Positions 13,216-22,703 of a stretch of DNA of 29,742 nt are shown here, piece after piece. The DNA lies in the NCBI GenBank assembly GCA_046152955.1, contig JBJXGA010000274.1, positions 1 to 29,742 of the forward strand, written 5' to 3'. The stretch is from SIAF01 sp046152955. Its GTDB lineage: Bacteria > Planctomycetota > Planctomycetia > Planctomycetales > Planctomycetaceae. How positions within the stretch are numbered: the first letter of the stretch is position 1; each line of letters opens with the position of its first letter. The translations under genes and the position numbers were made by a program. The notes under the pieces are model-generated. The model was not told the origin of the DNA. It did no database searches and was given only the letters and a program-made list of their open reading frames with translations.

Positions 13216-15411
13216 ATGAGACTTTCCCGTCGTTTTCTACCGCGACGTTGCTGGAAGAAGTTGGTCAGTCTGGCTTTGGCTGGCGCCATGCTTCCCGGGT
13301 GTACGACCGTTGAGAAAGACCTGACCTACGTCGGGGAGTCCGATCTCCAGGATTACGAGGCGGTCGATCTCGACATCGCGCATCCCCTGGTGGATGACCC
13401 GTTGCCGGATCGGGTGTCGCTGGCGCAGAAACCCCGCAAATTGGGAGACCGCAGCCGCGACGAAGTTTGGGATTTGTCGCTGGCCGAGGCGATCCACCTC
13501 TCAATGATGAACAACAAGATCGTGCGGGTCCGCGGGGATTACCGGACGGCGGGAACGCAGGTCTACAGCAACGCCGACGGGGTGCAGTCGGTATTCGACC
13601 CGGCAATTCGTGACTCGGGGGTATTGTTTGGAGGACGCGGGGTGGAGGCGGCGCTGGCGCAGTTTGACACGAACTTCACCACCAACATGACCTGGGGTCA
13701 CAATTCGCAATACCAGAACAACATCTTCCTGGCCGGTGGTCTGGCAGAAGGGTCAGTCCTCAATCAGGACACGGGGGTGTTCACAACCCAGCTCAGCAAG
13801 AACATGGCCTACGGCGCGCAGCTCAGCATTGCGCAAAACTGGAACTACTTGTGGACCGATCAGCCGGCGCAGTTGTTCCCCTCGGTGTACACGGGGAACG
13901 CCGTGGTCAACTATGTGCAGCCATTGTGGGCCGGATCGGGCGCTGAATTCGCGCGGATCGCCGGTCCGTTCAATACCGGCCTGCAAGGGGTCACCGGCGT
14001 GAATCAGGGGGTGGCGATCGCCCGGATCAACACCGACATTTCGCTGGCCGATTTTGAAATGTCGGTCCGCAACATGCTCAAAGACGTGGAGGACACGTAT
14101 TGGGACTTGTACCTGGCGTATCGCACGTACGACACGACGGTCGAAGCCCGCAACAGCTTCTTGCGGTCGTGGCGCTTCGCGCATGCCAACAAGGGGGTGG
14201 GCAAGTTCAGCGATCTCGACGAGGCGCAGGCCCGCGAAGCGTACTTCGAAGGCCGTGTCGCCGCCGAAAACGCGCTGCAGGAACTGTACCGACTCGAAAC
14301 CGAGCTGCGCCGCTTGTGCGGCCTCCCCAGTTCCGACAATCGCATCATTCGCCCCTCGGAAGACCCCACCACGGGTGAGTTTCTCCCCGACTGGAACGTC
14401 TGTCTGGCCGAGGCGCTCACGCGCCGCGAAGAACTGCGCAAGCAAAAATGGAATATCAAGAGCCTGGAACTGCAGTTGCGCGCTGCCGAAAACGTGGCCC
14501 ATCCCCAGTTCAATTTCGTCTCCAGCTACCAGCTCAATGGGTTCGGCAATAACCTGTGGGGCTCCGACGCCGGGGCGGTCGGGGCGGCCGGAACCAACCT
14601 GCAGAGCGCCTACCAGACGCTGATGGCGGCCAATCAGCGCGGGTGGACCCTGGGATTCCAGTTCAACCTGCCGCTGGGCTTGCGGTCCGCCCTGTCACAG
14701 GTGCGCAACTACGAGCTGCGCGTGGCCAAGGCGCACGAAGTGCTGGCGATCCAGGAGGTCGAAGTCTCGCATGAGTTGACCACGACCTTCCAAAACCTGG
14801 CGTGGCGGTATCAGACGGCGCAGACCAACTTCAACCGCTGGCAGGTCGCGGAAGCCCAGGTGCCGGGACGCGAAAATCGCTACAAGACCGGCGTGCCGGG
14901 AGTGGACACCAGCGTGCTCCTCGACCAGTGGCTGCAAGCGCGGCGTCGCGCCGCGCAGGCGGAAGTCACCTTCTACACCAGCGTCATCGAATACAACAAG
15001 GCGATCCTCGATCTGCACTATCGCAAGGGAACGCTGCTGGAGATGAACCACGTCCACCTGCACGAAGCGGCGTGGGATCCGGAAGCCTATAAAGACGCCC
15101 TGCGCCGGTCGTGGGCGAGAACGTTCGCCATCGATGTCCCCGACATCGATCCCATCCGGACCGAACCGGAGGTGTTCCAGCGCGAAGGGGACATCGGAAC
15201 GATCCAATTCATGGGAGGGCCGATGATGGAATCGCCGATTCCCCCCGAGGCTCCCGAGCCAGAGGGACTTCGCGCCGGCCTGACTCCGCTGACCCTCGCC
15301 GGGCCGCAGACAGCGCAAGAGTCGGCCCCGCCCGTCCCCGCGGTTCCCTCAGCCCCGCCCTCCGATCCAACCGCCGACGAGGCGCCTCCTCTGACGCTGC
15401 CGCTGGAGTGA
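13216..15411 (+). CDS. TolC-family outer membrane efflux lipoprotein
   Basis: A 731-residue outer-membrane factor. The N-terminus MRLSRRFLPRRCWKKLVSLA ends in a lipobox (AMLPGC) with the lipid-bearing Cys at residue 29. The middle (about 85-600) has the two-fold TolC pattern: DLSLAEAIHLSMMNN opening the first half, long Ala/Glu/Arg-rich helices (TYWDLYLAYRTYDTTVEARN, LDEAQAREAYFEGRVAAENA) and Gly/Asn-rich strands (LGFQFNLPLGLRSALSQV). TolC proteins form trimeric channels through the outer membrane for RND, MFS or ABC pumps. At 731 residues it is much longer than the usual 430-500, with a Pro-rich C-terminal tail (about 600-731) and long inserts between helices. The frame is open from 13015, but the ATG at 13216 starts the lipoprotein signal. 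No membrane-fusion or pump gene is adjacent. Confidence 0.9.
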   Translation: MRLSRRFLPRRCWKKLVSLALAGAMLPGCTTVEKDLTYVGESDLQDYEAVDLDIAHPLVDDPLPDRVSLAQKPRKLGDRSRDEVWDLSLAEAIHLSMMNNKIVRVRGDYRTAGTQVYSNADGVQSVFDPAIRDSGVLFGGRGVEAALAQFDTNFTTNMTWGHNSQYQNNIFLAGGLAEGSVLNQDTGVFTTQLSKNMAYGAQLSIAQNWNYLWTDQPAQLFPSVYTGNAVVNYVQPLWAGSGAEFARIAGPFNTGLQGVTGVNQGVAIARINTDISLADFEMSVRNMLKDVEDTYWDLYLAYRTYDTTVEARNSFLRSWRFAHANKGVGKFSDLDEAQAREAYFEGRVAAENALQELYRLETELRRLCGLPSSDNRIIRPSEDPTTGEFLPDWNVCLAEALTRREELRKQKWNIKSLELQLRAAENVAHPQFNFVSSYQLNGFGNNLWGSDAGAVGAAGTNLQSAYQTLMAANQRGWTLGFQFNLPLGLRSALSQVRNYELRVAKAHEVLAIQEVEVSHELTTTFQNLAWRYQTAQTNFNRWQVAEAQVPGRENRYKTGVPGVDTSVLLDQWLQARRRAAQAEVTFYTSVIEYNKAILDLHYRKGTLLEMNHVHLHEAAWDPEAYKDALRRSWARTFAIDVPDIDPIRTEPEVFQREGDIGTIQFMGGPMMESPIPPEAPEPEGLRAGLTPLTLAGPQTAQESAPPVPAVPSAPPSDPTADEAPPLTLPLE

Positions 15412-15502
15412 TCCGCAGACGCCGGGGGAGGCTAAGGGATCTTAGAGTCGAATCGAGTCCGAGTTGCCGGGCCGTCTGCTCGGTCCATTCGTCTCTGATC
15501 TG

Positions 15503-15871
15503 CTACTCCGACGTCGCCACTTCGAGAACCAGCGTGTTCTTCCGTCTGGACGCTTTCTGACCCTGCTTGGCCTTTGCAGTTTTGACGACGATCTTTCCGC
15601 CCGCTGCCGTGAAAGCCCGAATGAGTTGGTCCATCGAGACGTCGGACGCTGCCCGTTCGATCTTTGCGACGCGCGGCTGGCTCGTTTTGAGTATTGCCCC
15701 GAGCTGCCTTTGAGACAGATGGAGGGCTTCACGCTGCCGTCGAACTGCTTGGGCGAGTTCGACGCGCGTTTCCAAAAGCTGAGTTTCATCATCACTCATC
15801 CCGAGGAAATCAGCAGCGTCGCCAACCTTCCAGCCCGCCGCTTCAAGCGCTTTGCGTTTTGTGGCATCCAT
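15503..15871 (-). CDS. XRE/HigA-like antitoxin
   Basis: A 122-residue protein with an N-terminal helical part (ALEAAGWKVGDAADFLGMSD, 8-27) and an XRE helix-turn-helix (about 40-90: LSQRQLGAILKTSQPRVAKIE), then a basic tail. This is the layout of HigA-type antitoxins that follow Gp49-like toxins. The ATG at 15871 has a GAGG-type Shine-Dalgarno inside the end of the toxin gene; an ATG at 15895 lies within the toxin frame and lacks one. It follows the toxin gene by 10 bases and is surely cotranscribed. It should bind and neutralise the toxin and repress the operon through the palindrome at 16301-16318. It converges on the TolC gene. Confidence 0.88.
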   Translation of the reverse strand: MDATKRKALEAAGWKVGDAADFLGMSDDETQLLETRVELAQAVRRQREALHLSQRQLGAILKTSQPRVAKIERAASDVSMDQLIRAFTAAGGKIVVKTAKAKQGQKASRRKNTLVLEVATSE

Positions 15872-15881
15872 CAGTCGATCC

Positions 15882-16271
15882 TCACTTCCCGGCATGCTTT
15901 CTGGACGCTTTGACCGCCTCGTCGTACCGTTTTAGTCTCGCTTGGCAACGCTCGATGACCTCGTCCGGGATCTTCTGAGTCTTCTTGGCGTAAACGTCGA
16001 GAATCAGGATGGCGTCAGAGTCGATGCGATACATGACTCGCCAATTGTGGTCCGCGTCTCGAACTCGCAATGCTCCGCAGCGCTTGCCAACGTCCGTCAG
16101 CGACTCTGACTGAGGCATTCCCAGTTGTTCGCCGAGTTGCAGCAGACGCAGGAGCATCCCGGCTTCCTGTCGCCCTCCTGCGGTGAACGGTGGTGTTTTG
16201 ATCTCGCCATGCAGCCAGACCAACGGCTTCGGAGTCGGCGTTTCCACCTCCGCCAGTTGCGCTTTCGCCAT
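15882..16271 (-). CDS. HigB/Gp49-like toxin (RelE superfamily)
   Basis: A 129-residue protein of the phage-derived Gp49-like/HigB group of RelE-fold mRNA interferases, which cut translated mRNA on the ribosome. Landmarks are PLVWLHGEIKTPPFT (16-30), LRLLQLGEQLGMPQSESL (41-58), the conserved strand pair ALRVRDADHNWRVMYRID (67-84) and LDVYAKKTQKIPDEVIERC (91-109). The length fits the family. The ATG at 16271 is preceded by GAAGGGGGG; an upstream in-frame start at 16325 would run through the promoter and operator, so it is rejected. It is first in a toxin-antitoxin operon, the order typical of higBA. Confidence 0.88.
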   Translation of the reverse strand: MAKAQLAEVETPTPKPLVWLHGEIKTPPFTAGGRQEAGMLLRLLQLGEQLGMPQSESLTDVGKRCGALRVRDADHNWRVMYRIDSDAILILDVYAKKTQKIPDEVIERCQARLKRYDEAVKASRKHAGK

Positions 16272-16298
16272 ACGAGCCCCCCCTTCAAGCAAGTGGAG

Positions 16299-16325
16299 TG
16301 TATACCGGATATGGTATATTGTCAA
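16299..16325 (-). promoter_or_regulatory. Promoter and operator of the toxin-antitoxin operon
   Basis: Read leftward, TTGACA (16325-16320) and TATACA (16304-16299) are separated by 15 bases, 27 bases before the toxin ATG. Between and overlapping them is the palindrome TATACC-N6-GGTATA (16301-16318), well placed for repression by the antitoxin. The short spacer is suboptimal, which may fit a tightly controlled operon. Confidence 0.7.
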
Positions 16326-16440
16326 TCTCGGGAAAATTGTCTCTGGTGGACAGCCTGCCGCCGCTTGACAAGGCTCCCTGCCAGCGTCATCGTCAAGTCG
16401 CCGGTCAGACGACTGGCCTGGCGCGCCGGGGAGGGGAGCG

Positions 16441-19400
16441 ATGCGAGCGGTTGTTCAATGCGGAATGTTATTCCTGTGTGGACTGCTGGGGGAGTCGGCA
16501 CGGGGTGCCGATCCCGATTTGTTCCGGGACCGCGTCGCGCCGATTTTCGAGCGCCATTGCCTGGCCTGTCATCGGGGAGACAAGCCCAAAGGGGGGCTGT
16601 CGCTGGCCGGGTCACGCGAAGCACAAGCGGGAGGGGACAGCGGAAAAGTCATCGAACCGCTCCAGCCGGAAAACAGCCTGTTGCTCGACGTCATTACGGG
16701 GGACAGTCCCTCCATGCCCAAAGAGGGGCCTCCACTGGCGCCCGATCAGGTGGCTGTGATCCGGCAGTGGATCGCGGCGGGAGCGGATTGGCCGGCCGGG
16801 ATAGCCCTGCGCGATCGGCGACTGGCTGGCGCCGACGACGACTGGTGGTCGCTGCGGCCGCTGCTCGCTCCGTCTGTGCCTGCCGACAATTCTGGTTGGG
16901 CTCGCAATCCAATTGACGGGTTCGTGCTGGCCCGATCGCAGGAGGCGGGGTTGTCCCACGCTCCCGAGGCGGACCGGCGGACGCTCGTGCGGAGGATCAC
17001 CTACGACCTGCACGGCCTTCCCCCGACTCCCGACGAGGTCGAGACGTTCCTGACCGACGAATCGCCGGATGCGCTGGAACGGCTGGTCGATCGTTTGCTC
17101 GCCTCTCCCCATTATGGCGAGCGGTGGGGCAGGCACTGGCTGGACATCGTGCATTATGGAGAATCGCATGGCTATGACAAAGACAAGCCGCGCCCCAATG
17201 CCTGGCCATATCGAGACTACGTGATCGAAGCGTTCAACTCCGACACGCCGTATGTGCGGTTTGTCCAGGAACAACTCGCGGGGGACGTTCTCTTTCCGGG
17301 AGATCCGCGGGGAGTCGTCGCGACCGGTTTCATCGCCGCCGGTCCCTGGGATTTTGTGGGGCACGTCGAACTGGCCGAAGGGACGCTCGATAAGAAAATC
17401 ACCCGCTCCAACGACCGGGACGACATGGTGGCGACCGCCATGTCAACCTTTCAAAGTCTGACGGTGCATTGCGCCCGCTGCCACAATCACAAATTCGATC
17501 CGATCGCCCAGGAGGACTATTACCGCCTGCAGGCGGTCTTTGCCGGAATCGACCGCGCGGACCGACCGTTTGATCCGGACCCCCAGATGTTCGCCCGCCG
17601 TGAGGCGTTGACCAGCGCCCGCGCCTCACTGGAGGCGCGACAACAGGAACTCGCCGCGAAGGTCGCGGCCGTGACGAGCCCCGAAATTCGCGCGACCGAC
17701 GAACGGCTGGCGGAATTGCAGAAGGAGCTGGGAGCGCTCCCCAAACCGGAGGGGCAGTCCAGTCCCACCAATGGCTATCACCGTCAGATTGAAGCGGCTC
17801 CCAATGTCGTCAAGTGGGTCCAGGTGGACTTGGGAGAATCGCGTCCGATCGAGGAGATCCTCCTCATCCCGGCGCGGCCCACCGACTTTCCCGACACGCC
17901 GGGATTCGGCTTCCCTTCCCGATTTCGCGTGGAGCTCAGCGACGACGACGCGTTCGCCCAGCGGCAGGTGGTGCGCGATGAAACCGCAGCAGACTTTCCC
18001 AACCCCGGCGACAAGCCGCTGGTCGTTTCCGTGAAAGAGAGAGTGGCTGCGCGATTTGTGCGTGTCACGGCGACCCGACTTTGGCCCCGGACCAATGATT
18101 TTGTGCTGGCCCTGGGGGAATTGCAGGTCATCTCTCGGAACAAGAACGTCGCGCGGCAAGGCAAGGTGACGGCGCTCGACTCGATCGAAGCGGGACGCTG
18201 GAGCACCCGGCACCTGGTGGATGGTTTCAGCAGCCGCGCTCCCCTGGGAGAAACTGCGCCCTTGTCCAAAGAGCTGGCCCGGCGAGAGGAACTGACACAG
18301 ACGATCGCCCGGCTCACTGCCGCGCGGGGTGAGTTGGTCGATGCGCTCCTGGATCCCGCGCTGCGCGCCGCGGTCCGGTCCGTCGCCGAGCGGAAAACGG
18401 CGCTGGACGAAGAGCTTCAGGCGCTCCCTCAGCCACAGATGGTGTTTGCCGCCGCTAGTGTGTTTAAGGCGACTGGATCGTTCACTCCCGCAACCCGTCC
18501 CCGACCGGTGTACCTTCTGGATCGCGGGAGCGACAAACTCCCCGGCCCGGAAATGCAGGCCGGAGCGCTGTCTTGTCTCGCGGGACTGCCCGGGGTGTTC
18601 GATCTGGGCGATTCGGATACTGAGGGATCGCGTCGCGCCGCGTTGGCGCGGTGGATCACCGACCCGCGCAATCCGCTCACGGCTCGCTCGATCGTCAATC
18701 GCATCTGGCAATACCATTTTGGACGCGGCCTGGTCGATACCCCCAGTGACTTCGGCCACCTGGGGTCGCTTCCCACGCATCACGAGTTGCTCGACTGGCT
18801 GGCGTGTGAACTCGGCGGCCTGGGGTCAGGTTCCGAAACGGATGGGACCGCGCCTGCGTCATCGGACCCCCGCGCAGTTGCCGCGGGGGGGCGCTCGGCC
18901 TGGTCGCTCAAACGGTTGCACAAACTGATCCTGACCAGTGCCACCTACCGCCAGTCTTCGGCAGACAACGAGCGCTGTGCAGCGATCGACTCGGGCAATC
19001 AATGGTTGTGGCGCATGAATCGCCAGCGCCTGGATGCCGAGTCGATCCGAGACGCGGTCGTGGCGGTCAGCGGCAGCCTCGATCAGCAGATGGGGGGCGC
19101 ATCGGTGCAGCAGTTCGTCTTCAAGGATGACCACTCTCCGGTGTACGACTACGAACGCTTTGACGTCAACACCGCCGCGGCGCATCGGCGGAGCGTCTAC
19201 CGGTTCATTGTCCGCAGCGTTCCCGACCCGCTGATGGAATGCCTGGACGCTGCCGATCCATCGCTGCTCACACCGCAGCGCAACACGACGCTCACTCCCC
19301 TGCAGGCGCTGTCGCTGCTCAACAACCAGCTCATGATCCGCCAGGCGGAGCAGTTCGCCGGCCGGCTGCGAACGATCACAACGGACCCCTCCGGTCAGAT

Positions 19401-19542
19401 CGCCGCCGGCTACCAACTGGCCCTGGGGCGTCCCCCGCGCGGGGAAGAACTGGCAACGCTGGTTGAATTCGCTCACCGGCAAGGGCTGGAAGCGCTGTGC
19501 CGGGTGTTGCTCAATAGCAATGAGTTTGTGTTTGTGGACTAG
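16441..19542 (+). CDS. PSCyt1/DUF1549/DUF1553 protein with discoidin-like insert
   Basis: A 1033-residue secreted protein of the planctomycete cytochrome-type family. A signal peptide (1-22) is followed by a cytochrome c-like domain (PSCyt1): C40-L-A-C-H44 with probable axial Met92 in SMPKEG. DUF1549 runs from about 155 to 375 and has a second CxxCH (C344-A-R-C-H348). A helical stretch (384-432) and a discoidin-like (F5/8 type C) beta domain (about 450-600, WVQVDLGES to RFVRVTATR) follow, a known type of insert that may bind carbohydrate. DUF1553 makes up about 740-1020 (NPLTARSIVNRIWQYHFGRG). A GGGGAGGGGAG sequence precedes the ATG. Its promoter lies in the 169 bases shared with the divergent toxin operon. 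It has no adjacent DUF1501 partner. The function is unknown, perhaps electron transfer coupled to sugar oxidation. Confidence 0.9.
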   Translation: MRAVVQCGMLFLCGLLGESARGADPDLFRDRVAPIFERHCLACHRGDKPKGGLSLAGSREAQAGGDSGKVIEPLQPENSLLLDVITGDSPSMPKEGPPLAPDQVAVIRQWIAAGADWPAGIALRDRRLAGADDDWWSLRPLLAPSVPADNSGWARNPIDGFVLARSQEAGLSHAPEADRRTLVRRITYDLHGLPPTPDEVETFLTDESPDALERLVDRLLASPHYGERWGRHWLDIVHYGESHGYDKDKPRPNAWPYRDYVIEAFNSDTPYVRFVQEQLAGDVLFPGDPRGVVATGFIAAGPWDFVGHVELAEGTLDKKITRSNDRDDMVATAMSTFQSLTVHCARCHNHKFDPIAQEDYYRLQAVFAGIDRADRPFDPDPQMFARREALTSARASLEARQQELAAKVAAVTSPEIRATDERLAELQKELGALPKPEGQSSPTNGYHRQIEAAPNVVKWVQVDLGESRPIEEILLIPARPTDFPDTPGFGFPSRFRVELSDDDAFAQRQVVRDETAADFPNPGDKPLVVSVKERVAARFVRVTATRLWPRTNDFVLALGELQVISRNKNVARQGKVTALDSIEAGRWSTRHLVDGFSSRAPLGETAPLSKELARREELTQTIARLTAARGELVDALLDPALRAAVRSVAERKTALDEELQALPQPQMVFAAASVFKATGSFTPATRPRPVYLLDRGSDKLPGPEMQAGALSCLAGLPGVFDLGDSDTEGSRRAALARWITDPRNPLTARSIVNRIWQYHFGRGLVDTPSDFGHLGSLPTHHELLDWLACELGGLGSGSETDGTAPASSDPRAVAAGGRSAWSLKRLHKLILTSATYRQSSADNERCAAIDSGNQWLWRMNRQRLDAESIRDAVVAVSGSLDQQMGGASVQQFVFKDDHSPVYDYERFDVNTAAAHRRSVYRFIVRSVPDPLMECLDAADPSLLTPQRNTTLTPLQALSLLNNQLMIRQAEQFAGRLRTITTDPSGQIAAGYQLALGRPPRGEELATLVEFAHRQGLEALCRVLLNSNEFVFVD

Positions 19543-22500
19543 CTACTCGCGAGTCACGAATTCATCCAGATTCAAAATGATCCTTGCCAGGGCCACTGCG
19601 GCGGCTTGCGGGGCTGATCCCGAATCGGGCGACGCTGAAGACCCCGTGAGGAGCGCGCCGGCTTGGGGGTCGGCGGTCGTGGCTTGCAGGAATTCTTCGT
19701 GCAGCGATTGCAACCGCGCCAGCTCCTGGTCGGTTGGGGGGCGGGCCAGGCACCATTCAAACAGCTCGGCCAGCCGCGCCGTGGGATCCGACGATCCCTC
19801 GCGCATCAATCGCCCCCCCAGCGCCTGGGCGCATTCGAAGAAGACCGGATCGTTGAGCAGCGTCAGCGCCTGAAGCGGGGTGTTGGAGCGCTCGCGGCGG
19901 GTACAGGTGACGTTGGAATCCGGGGCGTCGAACGTCATCAGCATGGGATAGGGACTGGTCCGCTGGAACCAGGTGTACAGCCCGCGTCGATACCGATCGG
20001 CGCCGGCGCTTTCCACCCAGCGGGCGCTTCCGGCATACGTGAGTTCCGAGATTCCAGCCGGTTGCCGGGGACGCACGCTAGGGCCGCCCACGGTCGACAC
20101 GAGCAGACCGCTGGCGGCCAGGTACAAATCGCGGAGCACCTCGGCCTCGACGCGAAATCGATTCTGCCGCGCCAGGAGGACGTTTCGGGGATCGCGCTCA
20201 ATCAATTCGGGCCGGGGGCGCGATGCCTGCCGGTAGGTCGTTGAGAGGACGATTTCGCGAATCATCCGTTTCATGCTCCAGCGGGCCGGACCGACGAATT
20301 CGCTGGCCAGCCAATCGAGCAGTTCGGGATGCGAAGGAAGATCGCCGCGCGTGCCGAAATCGTCCAGGCTGGCCACCAGCGCCTGGCCAAAGAGTTGCTT
20401 CCAGACCCGATTCATCGTGACTCTGGGGGTCAGCGGATTTTCGGGAGCCACCAGCCACCGCGCCAGGTCGAGACGCTGGAGCGCACCGCCAGCGGCTCGG
20501 GCCATTGGCGGGAGAAACTCCGGAGTGTGCGGCGTGACTTCATCTCCCTTGCGTAGAAAGTCCCCCCGCAGATGGATGTGCGTGGCGCGGCGTTGGTCGA
20601 TCTCCACCAGCGTCTGCGCCTTGCTGGCCGGGGGAGCGGGGGCCTGACGGGCATGCTCCGCTTCGGCCTGACGCAGATGGACAAGGTCTGGATCGATCGT
20701 TCCGTAATATCCCTTGAGCGTCGCCAATTGCGCCGGCGTCCGCTGCTCGCTGGAGGTCAACAGAATGGCGACGATTTCATCCGGGATGAATTCGGAGGCC
20801 AAGGGGGGCTTCGCCGTGGTGGCGGAGAGTCGAAATCGTCCCAGCGTCTGACGCTCTCCCTGCTGCTGGTCGATCGTCATTCGCCAGGCAACTCCCGCAC
20901 CACCGGCAGGAGTTGCCAGCTCAAAAACGGCCTGGTGACTGCGCCCGACCTGAGGTGCGATTCCCCAGCCGGACTTCAGGTCCGAGTCGACGGCGGCCTC
21001 TATGCCGAGTTTCTCCTGGGAAAAATCGGCAAACCCGCGCGCCACTGGCAGTGGCAACAGCTCTCCCTCTCCCTGGCGATTCGCGACTCGAAACTCCGAG
21101 ATGACGACGTTTCCCTGCGCGGCACGCCCCGGTCCCTGTCCGGGGAGACTCTTGTCCGGCAACAGTTCCAGGCGAAATGCAGTAATTCCTTCCAGATCGG
21201 TCCGAATCGTCACCGTGTAGCTGTCGGCATCCGGGCCCGGACCGCTGACCAGGTACGATCCATCGGACTGTTTGGCAAACTTGGCCCCCCCTTCAGACAC
21301 GATCGAATCGGGCTGCAGCACGGTCCACACGACCAGCTTCGACCGATCCAGCGCCTGTTCCCAGGCGGCCTGGCGTGTGGGGAGAGATTGCTCTTCGAAC
21401 TCACGGACGGCGGCGACGAAGGGGGCATGCGCGGCGTCATGACGATCCCTGGCCTGTGCATACGCCTCCGCTTCCTGGGGAAGTGGTGCCGGCAAATCCA
21501 CTTCCTGTCCCTGATTGAAGAACGCAAACAGTCCGTAATACTCCCGAAGCGTCAGCGGATCGTACTTGTGCGAGTGACACTGTGCGCAGCCGACTGTCAG
21601 CCCCAGCCAGACGCTGCCGGTGGTGTTCGTCCGGTCCACCACGTTGACCACCCGAAACTCCTCTTTGTCGACTCCCCCTTCAGTGTTGGTCAGAGTGTTG
21701 CGATGAAATCCGGTGGCAATCTTCTGGTCGAGAGTCGCCTCGGCGAGCAAATCCCCGGCGATTTGCTCAATTGTGAATTGATCAAACGGAAGGTCGGCAT
21801 TGATCGCTTCGATCAACCAATGGCGGTAGCGCCAGGCGTGCGGACGGGCGGTGTCCTTTTCGTAGCCGTCGCTGTCGGCGTACCGCGCCAGGTCGAGCCA
21901 ATGGCGTCCCCAGCGCTCTCCAAAGTGCGGCGACGCCAGCATTCGATCGACCAGCCGTTCGTAGGCGTCGGGTGCGTCGTCTTCGAGAAAACTCCGCAGC
22001 TCTTCCCGCGAGGGGGGCAACCCCAGCAGGTCCAGCGACAACCGGCGGGCCAGTGTCGCTCGATCGGCTTCTACCGAAGGGACAATCTGTTCCGCCTCGA
22101 GTCGGGCCAGAACAAAACGGTCAATGGGATTGCGGGGCCACTCGCCACGCGCGACCGCGGGGGGATCAGAGCGGCGTACCGGCTGGAACGACCAGTGTTG
22201 GCCGGAGGCGGATGTGGCTGCCGGCGCCGCGGTCTCCTCCCATTTGGCCCCCTGGTCGATCCAGCCACGGAACAGGCTCACGTCGTCGGAGGTGAGCTTG
22301 GCCCCTTCGGGGGGCATGAGGATGTCGGGATCGAGACCGGCGATGTACCGGATCAACAGGCTCTGCGCGCTCTTGCCGACTTCAAACGCCGCGCCATTGT
22401 CTCCCCCGCGGAGCGCGTCCCCCTCGCGGTCCAGACGCAAACCGGAAAGCTGCTTCTGGGCTCCATGACATTTCAGGCAATGTTTTTCCAGCAGCGGGCG

Positions 22501-22647
22501 AATGTCGCGCGAGAAATCGACGGGCGTCGAAGGGACCGGCGGAAGTTTGGCCGCGTCATCGGCACGCGCGCCGGCTAAGAACACCGTCGCCAGCGCGGCG
22601 ACGATCAGCGTTGATCGGCCCGCGCTGCGAACAGTGAACGGCAACAT
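19543..22647 (-). CDS. PSCyt1/DUF1549/DUF1553 protein, last gene of the leftward run
   Basis: A 1034-residue paralogue with signal peptide (MLPFTVRSAGRSTLIVAALA, cleavage near ARADD). PSCyt1 has C57-L-K-C-H61 and probable ligand Met111 (DILMPPEG). DUF1549 (about 172-370) includes the second motif C354-A-Q-C-H358 followed by SHKYDPL. A beta-rich insert (about 425-610, ITAFRLELLPD, GNVVISEFRVA) is the kind of domain found in many of these proteins. DUF1553 (about 690-1000) contains the conserved PRVTMNRVWKQLFG and CTRRERSNTPLQALTLLNDP. I chose the ATG at 22647 because GGGAG lies 7 bases upstream; the frame stays open to 23007 inside the DUF1501 gene. It follows the DUF1501 gene by 56 bases, the common pairing in this family. 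Its stop abuts that of the convergent gene. Confidence 0.9.
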   Translation of the reverse strand: MLPFTVRSAGRSTLIVAALATVFLAGARADDAAKLPPVPSTPVDFSRDIRPLLEKHCLKCHGAQKQLSGLRLDREGDALRGGDNGAAFEVGKSAQSLLIRYIAGLDPDILMPPEGAKLTSDDVSLFRGWIDQGAKWEETAAPAATSASGQHWSFQPVRRSDPPAVARGEWPRNPIDRFVLARLEAEQIVPSVEADRATLARRLSLDLLGLPPSREELRSFLEDDAPDAYERLVDRMLASPHFGERWGRHWLDLARYADSDGYEKDTARPHAWRYRHWLIEAINADLPFDQFTIEQIAGDLLAEATLDQKIATGFHRNTLTNTEGGVDKEEFRVVNVVDRTNTTGSVWLGLTVGCAQCHSHKYDPLTLREYYGLFAFFNQGQEVDLPAPLPQEAEAYAQARDRHDAAHAPFVAAVREFEEQSLPTRQAAWEQALDRSKLVVWTVLQPDSIVSEGGAKFAKQSDGSYLVSGPGPDADSYTVTIRTDLEGITAFRLELLPDKSLPGQGPGRAAQGNVVISEFRVANRQGEGELLPLPVARGFADFSQEKLGIEAAVDSDLKSGWGIAPQVGRSHQAVFELATPAGGAGVAWRMTIDQQQGERQTLGRFRLSATTAKPPLASEFIPDEIVAILLTSSEQRTPAQLATLKGYYGTIDPDLVHLRQAEAEHARQAPAPPASKAQTLVEIDQRRATHIHLRGDFLRKGDEVTPHTPEFLPPMARAAGGALQRLDLARWLVAPENPLTPRVTMNRVWKQLFGQALVASLDDFGTRGDLPSHPELLDWLASEFVGPARWSMKRMIREIVLSTTYRQASRPRPELIERDPRNVLLARQNRFRVEAEVLRDLYLAASGLLVSTVGGPSVRPRQPAGISELTYAGSARWVESAGADRYRRGLYTWFQRTSPYPMLMTFDAPDSNVTCTRRERSNTPLQALTLLNDPVFFECAQALGGRLMREGSSDPTARLAELFEWCLARPPTDQELARLQSLHEEFLQATTADPQAGALLTGSSASPDSGSAPQAAAVALARIILNLDEFVTRE

Positions 22648-22703
22648 GGATGACTCCCGGAAACTGGCGAACGTCATTCGAGGTCGCGGAGGCAAGCGGC
22701 GCG

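Noticed and set aside
15433..15446. CTAAG-GGAT-CTTAG hairpin between the TolC and antitoxin genes as a terminator
   Set aside because: The stem is only 5 bp and there is no T run on either side.
20572..22578. Rightward open frame of 668 codons opposite the PSCyt1/DUF1553 gene
   Set aside because: It is the complement of a gene with clear family motifs; the translation shows no recognisable domain.
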